A stretch of DNA of 64,000 bases from CP2-2F sp034432555 (GCA_034432555.1 DAOUBW010000038.1:62001-126000); one strand, 5' to 3'. Positions 47,346 to 56,764 are shown, counted from the stretch's first letter. The notes: a model not told the origin generated them from the letters alone. Numbers and translations: made by a program.

Positions 47346-47843
47346 CTAGTTGCTCACTTCCCGTGTGATGCGGAAGTGCGTCTGACCATCTACAACGTAA
47401 TTGGTGGCGACCTGCACCGACCAGGTGACGCTGTAGGCACCAATGGTCTGTTTGCCTGAACACAAGCCGACTGGAATAGGCACGCCGACCGAAACATCCA
47501 TGCCCATCCCCACCCCGATATTGCAATCTACCGATGGATCGTAAAGGCAGCCGCCGATCCGATCTGCATAGTAACGCATCACCTCACACGCGTTGAGGTC
47601 TGTGCCGTACAGCCATTCATCTTTGCCTAAGCCTTTCGGTTCGGTCAGCAGCAGGCGTACTTCGCCCGCTGTTGGCAGCGGCGGTTCGGGCGGAAAGAGC
47701 AGCGCACCAAGCGTTGGGAAGACACGCGCACCAACCACCACGGCAAAGCAGAGAGCGATCAACAATCCCAATAGCGGCATCCACAGCGGCACGCCGCGTG
47801 TGCGTGGCTCTGGTAGTGGTGGTGTAGTAGAAGTCTCGCTCAT
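47346..47843 (-). CDS. Membrane-anchored protein, paralogue 1
   Basis: 165-residue protein: Pro-rich N-terminus, one membrane helix (about 20-42), then a soluble domain with NACEVMRYYADRIGGCLYDP and a Cys-rich segment, ending THFRITREVSN. No family recognised. It has the same build as the neighbour encoded just upstream (membrane helix, VMRYYADRIG-like motif against VFNFYAARLG, and similar last ten residues), so the two arose by duplication. ATG at 47843 lies 5 bases after the neighbour's stop. Confidence 0.75.
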   Translation of the reverse strand: MSETSTTPPLPEPRTRGVPLWMPLLGLLIALCFAVVVGARVFPTLGALLFPPEPPLPTAGEVRLLLTEPKGLGKDEWLYGTDLNACEVMRYYADRIGGCLYDPSVDCNIGVGMGMDVSVGVPIPVGLCSGKQTIGAYSVTWSVQVATNYVVDGQTHFRITREVSN

Positions 47844-47848
47844 CGGTA

Positions 47849-48358
47849 CTAATTTCCCCACTCACGGCGCACTTCAAGGTGAGTCTTGCGCCCTTCCAGA
47901 TCGTAGGTAACAGTCATCAACAGGCGCTGTGTCACGTCGCTCTGTGAATTATCCACAAAGCAGCGCACAAAATAGCGCCCTAGCTCATCACGGGGCGGCT
48001 CATCCTGATAAATTTTGCGGCAGCCGCGCGTGACATCCTCGCCCAGCTCGCCGCCAGAACGGAACGCCAATGCGCCCAGCCGTGCTGCATAGAAGTTAAA
48101 GACTTCATCAATGCCCGACTCTGAGGTGAAGTAGCGCACGTCGGTGTTCTCCGCTTTCGACTCGCTGACGAGGGCAAGGTTCGGGAACATCTCAATCTCG
48201 ATGGGCGTGTTGCGTGCGGCGCGCTGCGAATTGAAGGCGATCAGGGCAATCACGATAACTGCCACGACCGCGCCAAAGGCGATGAACAGCACCTTCAAGG
48301 GCAGCAGCGAGCGCTTTGGCAGCGCGGCGGGTGCAGTGGGTGCAGGTTGATCAGTCAT
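47849..48358 (-). CDS. Membrane-anchored protein, paralogue 2
   Basis: 169-residue protein with Pro-rich N-terminus, one membrane helix (about 22-45) and a soluble domain (DEVFNFYAARLGALAFRSG, CRKIYQDEPPRDELG, VTYDLEGRKTHLEVRREWGN). Paralogue of the gene directly downstream. Unknown function. ATG at 48358 is the second Met of the reading frame; a start 9 bases earlier is also possible. Confidence 0.75.
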   Translation of the reverse strand: MTDQPAPTAPAALPKRSLLPLKVLFIAFGAVVAVIVIALIAFNSQRAARNTPIEIEMFPNLALVSESKAENTDVRYFTSESGIDEVFNFYAARLGALAFRSGGELGEDVTRGCRKIYQDEPPRDELGRYFVRCFVDNSQSDVTQRLLMTVTYDLEGRKTHLEVRREWGN

Positions 48359-48525
48359 TTTAAGCACTCCTGAAAAGACTTAGGCTGACCTTGATCATAA
48401 CGCCATTTGGCGGGTGGCATTTGTCAGAAAAGTTGAGACAAACCTTGACGTTTGTAGGTGTGCTTCATTGTAGCGGCTTGGGCGCGCCTAGACAACGGTT
48501 ACTTTGGGTGTGAGATAGCACTGGA

Positions 48526-49866
48526 TTATGCAGAGCGCACCGCCACCACTGCCCGAAAGCGCCCACTGAGCCACCACAAAACGCCCATGCAAATGCCGCC
48601 CATCAAAAAAGGCAGCGTGCCGCCCCCAGCCTGAAAGAGCGCGCCAAAGATCAACGGTGCGATCGCGTCCGCCGCGCTGACCATTGCCGCGCTGGCACCC
48701 AACACGCCACCATAGGCAGACCCTTCGGCGCGCCGTGTGAGCAGGCTGTTGATGGCGGGACGAATCAGGGCGGCACCCACCGAAAGCGGCAGCAGTGCCG
48801 CCATCAACCACAGCAAGCCGCCCACGCCGCGCCCATCGTTGGATGGTAGCGTAATGCCCAAAGCACCGATCACTGCCTCTGTGCCGCTGGGGCGCTGTGA
48901 GAGCAAATATAGGCGCGCCTCACGCTCGTTATAGAGTGGATGCGGCTGCGTAGGCGTGAGCGCAGTCAGGATCAACCCAGCGGCAAGCAAGCCAAGCGCC
49001 AAGCGCACAAGGCGTGCCTCGCCATATTTGTGCGTCCACTTGCCAATGAAGCGCACCTGCACCCAGACCAAAATCACGCCAACCCATACAAAAATAAAAG
49101 CGTTGCCCTGCGCCAGCAGCCCAAGCCGCGTTAGTGTGAAGACGCCGAGCAAACTCTCAAAGCCGTAAAAGACCAACTGCTGCGCGAACATCAGCACTAA
49201 GAGCGCCCGCGTCTGGATGTTCTGTAAGTAGGGTAGGACGCCTAGCAGGCTGGGACGCCGCACAGCGCCGCCGCGCCGCCGCTGATCGGGTGGCAGCGTC
49301 TCGCGGAAGGCGAATAACGTGAGCAAGATGGAGAGGAACGAATAGGCAGCCGCCGTGATGGCAGGCATGGCAAGCTGCTGCGTTAGCTCAAACATGATCA
49401 GCGCAATGGCAGGTCCGATCAGAAAGCCGATGCCAAACGCCGCGCCGATCAAGCCGAGTCCGCGTGCGCGGTCTTGCTCTGCGGTAAGGTCGCTGATGGC
49501 AGCCTGCGCCGTCGCCAAATTCGCGCCGAACACGCCATCCAGCAAGCGCGAGGCAAGGATCATCCACAGCGAATTGGCAAAGGCAAGCATCAGAAAGCTA
49601 ATGCACGTCGTAATCTGGCTGATGAGCAGCAACGGCTTGCGCCCATAGCGATCCGAGAGCGCGCCCATAAACGGCACACCGATGACCTGCGCGGCGGGAA
49701 AGGCAGCTGCCACCAGACCAATCTCTAAGGGCGTTGCGCCGAAGGCAGCCGCATACAGGTGCAGCAGCGGCAACAACAGGGTTAAGCCTAGAATATCCAC
49801 GCTGACAATGGCGAAAACGGGCAGGATGCGCGAAAAGTCAAAGCTGCTTTCAGGGCGTGCAGGCAT
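48526..49866 (-). CDS. Major facilitator superfamily transporter
   Basis: 446-residue, 12-helix transporter with the MFS cytoplasmic loop motif GALSDRYGRKPLLLIS and the repeat LGLIGAAFGIGFLIGPA in TM5 (antiporter-type motif C). Resembles TetA/MdtG-type drug or metabolite efflux pumps. A long loop between helices (about 305-340) is Pro/Thr-rich. No regulator next to it. Substrate unknown. Confidence 0.87.
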   Translation of the reverse strand: MPARPESSFDFSRILPVFAIVSVDILGLTLLLPLLHLYAAAFGATPLEIGLVAAAFPAAQVIGVPFMGALSDRYGRKPLLLISQITTCISFLMLAFANSLWMILASRLLDGVFGANLATAQAAISDLTAEQDRARGLGLIGAAFGIGFLIGPAIALIMFELTQQLAMPAITAAAYSFLSILLTLFAFRETLPPDQRRRGGAVRRPSLLGVLPYLQNIQTRALLVLMFAQQLVFYGFESLLGVFTLTRLGLLAQGNAFIFVWVGVILVWVQVRFIGKWTHKYGEARLVRLALGLLAAGLILTALTPTQPHPLYNEREARLYLLSQRPSGTEAVIGALGITLPSNDGRGVGGLLWLMAALLPLSVGAALIRPAINSLLTRRAEGSAYGGVLGASAAMVSAADAIAPLIFGALFQAGGGTLPFLMGGICMGVLWWLSGRFRAVVAVRSA

Positions 49867-49917
49867 CGTGGTTAACCATTAGCAGTGGGCAAGCAGCAAG
49901 CCTGCCCATCGAATCCA

Positions 49918-50304
49918 TCAGAATAAGCGAGTCAGGTCGGTATAGGTGAACACACCGATGAAGATCAGCGCAAACAGGGCGATGATCAGGTATTGCCACT
50001 TGCCCTTATAGTTGGTTTGCCAGAAACGGCGCAGGCTGAAAAAGATAGCAGCAACCGCGATGAGGTTGATGACAAGGCTGATCGGGACTGCCCACTCCAC
50101 CGCCACACCAACCAACGGCAGCACGAAGGGTAGAATCATGTATTGAATGACGCAGCGCACGCCTGAAATTGCCAGCGAGAGGTTGAAGCTGCGCTCAGCG
50201 GCAGGCGGTGGCTCATCAGTTTGGGCAGTGGTAGCGGCAGGTGTATGCGTTGGCGGCGCAACAAACAACAAGCGCGCCATGAACGAGTCGAGTGTTTTGA
50301 GCAT
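49918..50304 (-). CDS. Small multi-helix membrane protein of unknown function
   Basis: 128-residue protein with three hydrophobic stretches (about 46-66, 68-88, 103-121) and a Pro/Thr-rich N-terminal segment. No family recognised. ATG at 50304 follows AAAGAG; a longer reading starts 5 codons earlier. Same strand as, and 51 bases upstream of, the MFS gene. Confidence 0.65.
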   Translation of the reverse strand: MLKTLDSFMARLLFVAPPTHTPAATTAQTDEPPPAAERSFNLSLAISGVRCVIQYMILPFVLPLVGVAVEWAVPISLVINLIAVAAIFFSLRRFWQTNYKGKWQYLIIALFALIFIGVFTYTDLTRLF

Positions 50305-50457
50305 GGTTCTCTTTATCACACAAACTACTGCGTAGACTTGCCTAAATCATAGCACCATTTCTAAGGTTGGCACACATTTAGCGTGAAAGGCAGGCAGTCG
50401 GAATTTTGCGGTAATCGTCTGGGGCGTCGCCACCTCAGCGGGGGGTCAAAATGCATT

Positions 50458-50480
50458 GGGGCGGGATACAACTCCCGCCC
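50458..50480 (-). terminator. GGGCGG-type hairpin after SBP gene 1
   Basis: GGGCGGGA (50459-50466) and TCCCGCCC (50473-50480) form a perfect 8-bp stem with a 6-base loop, downstream of the SBP gene stop. No T-run. Confidence 0.7.
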
Positions 50481-50499
50481 ACGAGGTTAGCAGTGCTGT

Positions 50500-52281
50500 T
50501 TAGTTGCCGCGTGCAGCCAGTTGTGCAGCTTGGTCAATGCGGCGCGATTCCCAGTGCGGACCGCCAAACAGCCCGTCCGTCTCAAAAAAGGCGGTATACC
50601 ACGGCTTGACGGCGAAGATGTCGATATCGAGGAACAGCGGCATGATCGGGAACTCACCCTCATAGCCAAAGAGCAGTTCTTCCACCTCACGGTAGAGCTG
50701 GCGGCGCACTTCCGGATCGCTTTCACGGGCAGCCCTGTCGATCCTTCCGTCAATTTCCTCACTGCACGGGCGCGAGTCGATCTCGCAGCTTAGGACGTCG
50801 TGCAGCCAGTTGTGCGAATCAGGATAATCGGGCAGCCAGTTGATCAGGTAGAGGTGCGGGCGCTCGTTGGCGGGCGTGTTCAGGCTGATCGTCTTAAGCA
50901 GCACGGTAAATTCAGCCTGTTCCAGCACCAGTGTTTCGCGTGGGCAGCCCAGCACGGTATTCACCACGTTTTGCATATATTCGCCCCACTGCGTGCGGCG
51001 CGGTGTGCTGAGCAGCGTGATGGTTGGGAAGCCCTCACAGTTGGGATAGCCTGCTTTTGCCAACTCTGAGCGCGCAAAGTCGGGATCGAAGCCGGGCGAA
51101 TCGGGCTGCCCAACACCGACTTCATTGATCGGAACTGCGCCGAAGATGCCCGGCGGCACAAAGTGCGCCATTGGCACGCCGCTGCCGTTCAACATCTCGG
51201 TGACGAAAGTCTGGCGGTCGAGCATGGCGCTAAAAGCGCGGCGCACATGCACGTTATCAAAGGGCGGTTTATCATAATAGAAGCCGAAATAGAAGACTGC
51301 CAGATCGCTGATTTGGCGCAGCTCAGTGCGGCGTGCCTCGTCTTGGCGAATGGCAGCCAATTCAGCCTCTGGCACATCGGAAATATCAATCTGATTGGAT
51401 TGATAGAGCGACCAGATCGTGCCGCCATCGTTGACGACCAACGTGCTGATGCGCTCAAGGTTACCACCGTAGGTATCGTGGACTTCCACATACAGCGGGT
51501 TCTTGACGAACACACGGCTGACGGGCTTATCCCACTCTTGCAGCAGGAAGGCGCCATTGGTGACGATGTTGCCCGGTTCCGTCCACTGCTCGCCGAATTC
51601 TTCAATGGTTTCGCGTGGCGTAGCACGGAAAATCCACATGCTGCTGGCAGGCAGGAAGAAGCCCAGCGGCGCTTGCAAAGTGACCTCAAGCTGTGTGTCG
51701 CTCAGGGCGCGCACGCCGATCTGCTCGAAATCTTCGGTGTCGATCTGGTCAGCCTCTTTGTTAAAAACCTCGGCGCAGCCTTTGATGATGGAGGCAGCGA
51801 TATTGCTGTAGTAGCTGCCCAAGCGCGGATCGCAGCCGCGCCGAATGCCGTACACAAAGTCTTGGGCGGTCACTTTCCGCACTTCAACGGTCTCGCCAGT
51901 GGCAGGGTTATAGCGCACCCATGGCACATCAGCGCGTAGGGTGAACGTCCATACATCGCCCGCCTCATTGGATTCCCAACTCGTGGCGAGTTCAGGGCGA
52001 ATGGTGTTCGTCTGCGGGTCAAAATCGGTCAGCCCTAAAAAGAGGTTTTCAATAATTTGAATCGAGGCAGTATCTTGGGCAACTTGTGGGTCAAGGGTGG
52101 CAATTAAGCCAGTGGAGGCGGTGTAGAGGGTGATGGGTTCGGGGCTTTGCAGCAATGGGCTGGTCAAGATGAGGCGGCTCTCGCCCTGCTGTGCTGCACT
52201 GACCGCGCTGAGCGGTGCAAGGGCAAGCATCACCAACACAGCCAATAAGCACAAACGTGCAATAAGCATCCTTAAGCGCAT
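50500..52281 (-). CDS. Peptide-type ABC substrate-binding protein 1
   Basis: 593-residue secreted SBP_bac_5 (OppA/DppA) protein: signal peptide (to about residue 30, VSAAQQG), TGLIATLDPQVAQDTASIQI, VWTFTLRADVPWVRYNP, PFDNVHVRRAFSAMLDRQTFV (family core) and INWLPDYPDSHNWLHDVLSC. Binds oligopeptides or oligosaccharides for a permease such as the one at 62660. A close paralogue lies at 54742. Ribosome site AAAGGA before ATG; an AT-rich palindrome ACTATATAGT (52328-52337) lies in its promoter region. Confidence 0.92.
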   Translation of the reverse strand: MRLRMLIARLCLLAVLVMLALAPLSAVSAAQQGESRLILTSPLLQSPEPITLYTASTGLIATLDPQVAQDTASIQIIENLFLGLTDFDPQTNTIRPELATSWESNEAGDVWTFTLRADVPWVRYNPATGETVEVRKVTAQDFVYGIRRGCDPRLGSYYSNIAASIIKGCAEVFNKEADQIDTEDFEQIGVRALSDTQLEVTLQAPLGFFLPASSMWIFRATPRETIEEFGEQWTEPGNIVTNGAFLLQEWDKPVSRVFVKNPLYVEVHDTYGGNLERISTLVVNDGGTIWSLYQSNQIDISDVPEAELAAIRQDEARRTELRQISDLAVFYFGFYYDKPPFDNVHVRRAFSAMLDRQTFVTEMLNGSGVPMAHFVPPGIFGAVPINEVGVGQPDSPGFDPDFARSELAKAGYPNCEGFPTITLLSTPRRTQWGEYMQNVVNTVLGCPRETLVLEQAEFTVLLKTISLNTPANERPHLYLINWLPDYPDSHNWLHDVLSCEIDSRPCSEEIDGRIDRAARESDPEVRRQLYREVEELLFGYEGEFPIMPLFLDIDIFAVKPWYTAFFETDGLFGGPHWESRRIDQAAQLAARGN

Positions 52282-52327
52282 AACATCATCCTTTTCTGGA
52301 AAACGAGGTGCTGATCAGAAGCACTTT

Positions 52328-52337
52328 ACTATATAGT
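52328..52337. promoter_or_regulatory. ACTATATAGT palindrome in SBP1 promoter region
   Basis: Perfect 10-base palindrome about 47 bases before the SBP1 start, containing a -10-like TATAGT. Possibly part of the promoter or a binding site. Confidence 0.35.
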
Positions 52338-52424
52338 CAATAGAACATACAACGGATGTGATTCGTCAAGCTGACCAAGTGGTATCCTTTTGGGCGTGTT
52401 GGGTATATCAGTGCAGGAATCAAC

Positions 52425-52448
52425 ACGGGCGGAAGTGCTTCCGCCCGT
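52425..52448 (-). terminator. GGGCGG-type hairpin after helicase gene
   Basis: ACGGGCGGAAG and CTTCCGCCCGT (52425-52448) form an 11-bp stem. The preceding AGGAATCAACACGGGCGGA also stands before the hairpin at 54698. Confidence 0.8.
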
Positions 52449-52456
52449 ACCTTGCG

Positions 52457-54547
52457 CTAACTGCCGATGAACGGCTCGGTATGCACCATCCCTTCGATTT
52501 CGCGTAAAAAACGTGAGGGGCTTTGTTGCGAAGTGACCAGAAAAAGCCCTTCTGAGGCGCGTGTCATAGCGACGTAGAGCAGTGTGCGTTCACGTTCAAA
52601 GTGCAGCGCGTGTTCTTCGGCGGGAATGTTATAAGGTTGGCGCGGCAGCGTGCTTTCGTGCAAACCGACCACGAACACAACAGGAAATTCCAAGCCTTTG
52701 GCAGAGTGAATGGTTAGAATCTTAACCTGTTCTTCAAGGATATTGAAGTTGCTATCGCTGTGAATGGCGCAGGGCAAGCTTACTCGGTCAAGCGCGGTTT
52801 TGTATGCCTTAGATAGGTCATTCGTTGGGGCAAGAATGGCAAAATCGGAGAGGCGGAAGTGCTGCCCTTCGATGAGTTCGAGGATTTTTTCGCGCACAGC
52901 ACGCTGTTCTCGGTCGGTCGTATCGCATTCGATCAGGATTGGGCGCGGACCGTGGCGATCAATCGGCTCAGGATCAACAAAATGCTCAGAGGCTTTGAGG
53001 GTCAGGTTCTGTTCGTTGAGTCTAGCGGCTGCCTGAGCAATTTCGCGTGTATTGCGGAAGTTGCGGCGTAAGCTATAACTGCTGCCGCGCATCTCCAAGC
53101 CGAGGTCTTTCCAAGCAAAGCCGCGGGAGTAGATCGTCTGGGCAACATCGCCGACGAAGAAGAGGCTGTGTTGACTTGTGTTACTTTCGATGAGTTTCAA
53201 GATCACACGCAATTTAATGGGCGATAAATCTTGCACCTCATCAACAATCACATGGGTATAGTGGCTATATGGGTGGCGCTGCAACTCGTCGTAGGCATCG
53301 ATTGCCAGATCATCCCAGTCAACATATGGCGCGCTATGCTTTCGGTAAGCCTGATAGACCTGCCATACGACGCGACGCTCCGCCTCACGCAGTGCTTTGC
53401 CGCGCCCTACGCGTGAGGCTTTCAAATACGCGGCTTCATGGGTAATGCCTTGTGCTTTGATGACTGTCAGAATCTCATCTCGAAAGAATGGCTCGCGCTC
53501 ACGTTCAGGGATGGTAGCCAGCAGCTTAGCTGCTGCGGGCAATTGCTGGACTTCTGCAAGCGCGGCGCGCAAAGCTGCCCTGCGCGAATCATTGTTGGAG
53601 AAGGTGAGGCGTTTGCCGCGCCGCGCCAAAAAGTTTGAAAGCCAAGCATCAATATGTGTCACTTCAAGGTTTTCAGGCAGCGGACCGATCAGTTCCTCGA
53701 TCAAAGTGCGTGCAGCATTGGCAAGCGTTTTCGTATAGGTGAGGAATAAGACGGGCTTACCCGTCTCAGCCTGTTGAATAGCGCGATAGATAGCGATGGT
53801 CGTTTTGCCTGAGCCAGCACAGCCGCGCAGCAAAATCGGGCGGTTGGCTTTCAGATTCGCGTAGCGCTCCTGTTCGGGGGTCAAATTCAGCATGAGACGC
53901 TTGATGCTGCCTTCAATGTAGCCATGTAATTTATCGAGTGTCGTGCGGTACAGCAAACGCCCTTGCTCAAAAACGAGGTCGGCTAACTCAGCGTTGGTTG
54001 CTAGTTCAAGTAAGCGATCTTGCACATAATATGGTAAAGGCAATTCTTCTAAGTCCTCAATATGCTCGGCTTTCTGCACGGCTGAAACAAGCGCGGCAGG
54101 CACACCTAAAATTCGCAAGTGTGTTGGCGGTAAATGGCGGAAGGGATTTTCGCTTCTAGGCTGTGAAGGCTGCACACTGTGCCAAACCGTCGGGGCAGGT
54201 TGTGCCAACTGGGGTGGTTGAGAAGCTTGGCTGTGTGCAGGCTTATAAAGCTGCATCGGCTCGTTTTGTGCAGGCGCATAAAAGCTATCAATGATCGCGT
54301 GTTTGCCTACGGCATGAAGTTCCAAAGCACCCTGTGCCTGCCTATAGATCAGCCGATCTCCATCATTGATATAGCATTCCCAGAAGCCCTGTTCTTTCCA
54401 TGCAGTTAGACGGTGCGCTTTGAGCGATGGATGACGGGGATTCTCGGCGAGCAGGGCGATCTTCTGTTCCGCTTGTTTCTGCTGTTGGGTGGTGAGTTTA
54501 TCAAGCATTTTCAGAAACTTATCACTTACAAGGATGTTTGATGGCAT
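52457..54547 (-). CDS. RelE/ParE-like domain fused to UvrD/Rep superfamily 1 helicase
   Basis: 696 residues. Residues 1-90 look like a RelE/ParE toxin-type fold (SDKFLKMLDKLTTQQQKQAE, NPRHPSLKAHRL, FWECYINDGDRLIYR). After a Gln/Pro-rich linker comes an SF1 helicase: Walker A CAGSGKTTIAI (about 242-252), VDEVQDLSPIKLRVI (DExx/Walker B), GDVAQTIYSRGF, the YSLRRNFRNTREI motif, ILTIHSAKGLEFPVVFV and LYVAMTRASEGLFL. The usual 1B/2B domains seem small. The start at 54547 has GGAGAAAGGGG; the in-frame extension to 54652 lacks support. RelE-UvrD proteins are plausible defence or repair enzymes, but the role is not known. Confidence 0.82.
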   Translation of the reverse strand: MPSNILVSDKFLKMLDKLTTQQQKQAEQKIALLAENPRHPSLKAHRLTAWKEQGFWECYINDGDRLIYRQAQGALELHAVGKHAIIDSFYAPAQNEPMQLYKPAHSQASQPPQLAQPAPTVWHSVQPSQPRSENPFRHLPPTHLRILGVPAALVSAVQKAEHIEDLEELPLPYYVQDRLLELATNAELADLVFEQGRLLYRTTLDKLHGYIEGSIKRLMLNLTPEQERYANLKANRPILLRGCAGSGKTTIAIYRAIQQAETGKPVLFLTYTKTLANAARTLIEELIGPLPENLEVTHIDAWLSNFLARRGKRLTFSNNDSRRAALRAALAEVQQLPAAAKLLATIPEREREPFFRDEILTVIKAQGITHEAAYLKASRVGRGKALREAERRVVWQVYQAYRKHSAPYVDWDDLAIDAYDELQRHPYSHYTHVIVDEVQDLSPIKLRVILKLIESNTSQHSLFFVGDVAQTIYSRGFAWKDLGLEMRGSSYSLRRNFRNTREIAQAAARLNEQNLTLKASEHFVDPEPIDRHGPRPILIECDTTDREQRAVREKILELIEGQHFRLSDFAILAPTNDLSKAYKTALDRVSLPCAIHSDSNFNILEEQVKILTIHSAKGLEFPVVFVVGLHESTLPRQPYNIPAEEHALHFERERTLLYVAMTRASEGLFLVTSQQSPSRFLREIEGMVHTEPFIGS

Positions 54548-54596
54548 GAGCGTTGCCCCTTTCTCCAAAGAACCTATTAGTAGCTTTGCGTTTAAA

Positions 54597-54612
54597 CTTA
54601 TTGACTTATTGA
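54597..54612. repeat. Tandem 8-base repeat in helicase promoter region
   Basis: CTTATTGACTTATTGA is two copies of CTTATTGA, about 50-65 bases before the helicase start. Possibly a regulator site; too short to be sure. Confidence 0.35.
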
Positions 54613-54697
54613 ACACTGAAAATGGTAAGAATTGAGATGGGCTGTATAACAATTGGGTATTGATGCGTAGATATTTGGGGAAAGGATAGGAATCAAC

Positions 54698-54721
54698 ACG
54701 GGCGGACTTGCGCCCGCCCGT
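54698..54721 (-). terminator. GGGCGG-type hairpin after SBP gene 2
   Basis: ACGGGCGG (54698-54705) pairs with CCGCCCGT (54714-54721). Shares AGGAATCAACACGGGCGGA with the hairpin at 52425. Confidence 0.75.
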
Positions 54722-54741
54722 GCCTTTAGCAGTTGTGCTGC

Positions 54742-56532
54742 TTAGTTGCCGCGTGCAGCAAGCTGAGCGGCTTGATCAATGCGGCGCGATTCCCAGTGTG
54801 GACCGCCGAACAGACCGTCGGTGTCGAAGAAGCCACTGTACCATGGCTTGACCATGAAGATGTTAATGCGGAGGAACAGCGGTGCAATCGGGAAGTTGCC
54901 TTCGTAGCCGAAGAACAGTTCTTCCAGTTCGCGGTAGAGCGCTTCACGGGTTGCCGGATCTGTCTCGCGGGCAGCCTGATCGATCTTGGCATCAATCACG
55001 TCATCGCAGGGGCGCATGAAGCTGTTCTCAGCCTTGCAGCTCAGCACGTCGTGCATCCAGTTGTGACCATCGGGATAGTCGGGGCCCCAGCCGAGCGTGA
55101 ACATATTCGGGCGCTGTGCGGTTGGCACATCCGAACGGATGGAGCGCAGCAGCACGGTGAATTCGTTCTCTTCGATGATGATCTTCTCACGCGGGCAGCC
55201 AAGGTGCGTGTTGGCGGCGTTCTGCAAATACTCGCCCCAGTCGCTGGCGCCTTGATAGGCGAGCAGCGTCACTTCGGGGAAGCCTTCACAGTTCGGGAAG
55301 CCGGCACGCTCCATCTCTTGGCGGGCAAATTCAGGGTCAAAGCCGGGTGTATCGGGCTGACCAATGCCCACTTCGTTGATCGGCACCGCGCCGCGGATGC
55401 CGGGCGGCATGAAGTGCGCCATTGGCACACCGCGCCCTTGCTGAATTTCAGTCACGAAGGTCTGGCGGTCGAGTATAGCGCTGAATGCGCGGCGCACATG
55501 CACGTTATCGAACGGCGGCTTGTCGTACATGAAGCCGAAGTAGAACACGGCGAGATCGCTGTTCTGGCGGAGTTCTTTGCTCAGCTCAGGGTCTTGGCGA
55601 ACGCGCTGCAACTCGGCAGTTGGCACACCAGCCGTATCAATCTGGTTGGACTGGTAAAGCGACCAGATCGTGCCGCCGTCGTTCACCACCAAGGTGCTGA
55701 CGCGCTCAACGTTGCCACCGTAGTTGTCGTTCACATCGGTGGGGTAGAGCGGGTTCTTAACGAAGACACGGCTCACGTTGCGATCCCATTCCTGAAGCAC
55801 GAATGGACCGTTGGTGATGATGTTGCCGGGTTCGATCCACTGCTGACCGAATTCCTCGATTGCCTCACGCGGGGCAGCGCGGAACACCCACATGCCGCTG
55901 GCGGGCAGGAAGAAGCCGAGCGCGCCTTGCGTGGTCACTTGCAACTGTGAATCGCTGAGCGCCACCACACCGAGTTCTTCAAAATCGGCATCGGTGATGT
56001 CGGCAGCATCTTTGTTGAAGGTCACGTCGCAGCCCTTGATCATGGCAGCCGCCACTGAGCTGTAATAGCCGCCGGTGCGTGGGTCGCAAGCGCGGCGAAT
56101 GCCATACACAAAGTCCTGCGCCACCACTTTACGGATTTCGGTGGTCTCGCCGGTGGCAGGGTTGTAGCGCACCCACGGGATGTCCGTGCGGAGCGTGAAC
56201 GTCCACACATCGCCGGCGTCGTTCACTTCCCAGCTCGTGGCAACTTCAGCGCGCACAGCGGTGGTCTGTGGGTCAAGGTCAGTCAGACCGAGAAACAGGT
56301 TTTCAATGGGCGGGATGGAAACGGAGTCTTCAGCAATTTGTGGGTCTAGGGTTGAAATTAAACCAGTGGTTGCGCCATAAATGGTAACAGGCTCAGTTGC
56401 CTGTGCCAATGGGCTAACCAACACCATTGTGCTTTCGCCCGCCATGTTTGCAGCACTCACGGCGCTCATGGGCGCAAGGGCGAGTGCAGCCAACATCAGG
56501 ATGGGCAGCACCTGCATAAACTTTTTTGCCAT
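54742..56532 (-). CDS. Peptide-type ABC substrate-binding protein 2
   Basis: 596-residue secreted SBP_bac_5 protein, colinear with SBP1 over its whole length (for example TTGLISTLDPQIAEDSVSIP, PPFDNVHVRRAFSAILDRQTFV, GGPHWESRRIDQAAQLAARGN). Differences lie mainly in the ligand-contact half (LAYQGASDWGEYLQNAANTH, FTLGWGPDYPDGHNWMHD). The extra in-frame N-terminus is left out, since MAKKFMQVLPILML at 56532 starts with a clear signal peptide and has GGAGG upstream. A consensus promoter lies at 56601-56630. Confidence 0.93.
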   Translation of the reverse strand: MAKKFMQVLPILMLAALALAPMSAVSAANMAGESTMVLVSPLAQATEPVTIYGATTGLISTLDPQIAEDSVSIPPIENLFLGLTDLDPQTTAVRAEVATSWEVNDAGDVWTFTLRTDIPWVRYNPATGETTEIRKVVAQDFVYGIRRACDPRTGGYYSSVAAAMIKGCDVTFNKDAADITDADFEELGVVALSDSQLQVTTQGALGFFLPASGMWVFRAAPREAIEEFGQQWIEPGNIITNGPFVLQEWDRNVSRVFVKNPLYPTDVNDNYGGNVERVSTLVVNDGGTIWSLYQSNQIDTAGVPTAELQRVRQDPELSKELRQNSDLAVFYFGFMYDKPPFDNVHVRRAFSAILDRQTFVTEIQQGRGVPMAHFMPPGIRGAVPINEVGIGQPDTPGFDPEFARQEMERAGFPNCEGFPEVTLLAYQGASDWGEYLQNAANTHLGCPREKIIIEENEFTVLLRSIRSDVPTAQRPNMFTLGWGPDYPDGHNWMHDVLSCKAENSFMRPCDDVIDAKIDQAARETDPATREALYRELEELFFGYEGNFPIAPLFLRINIFMVKPWYSGFFDTDGLFGGPHWESRRIDQAAQLAARGN

Positions 56533-56600
56533 ACGGCAAATCCTCCACTTAAAAACTTTGGACAAGCAGACCTGCGCCGTGAAGCGCAAGAACTCACTTG

Positions 56601-56630
56601 ACTATAGCGAAAGAGGGCTTGATCGTGCAA
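56601..56630 (-). promoter_or_regulatory. Promoter of SBP gene 2
   Basis: Minus strand TTGCAC (56625-56630), 18-base spacer, TATAGT (56601-56606), about 70 bases before the ATG at 56532. Confidence 0.7.
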
Positions 56631-56764
56631 GTGGCAGTTGGCACAGGCAGTGAGAAACTGATTAAAAAGTAAGCCGTTCTTAAAAGCCGCACTTTGTGAA
56701 ATCTGTGACAAACTTCTTATGAAAATATGACGCTCAGCGGGTAAACGAGCGCTGGCTCGTATCG

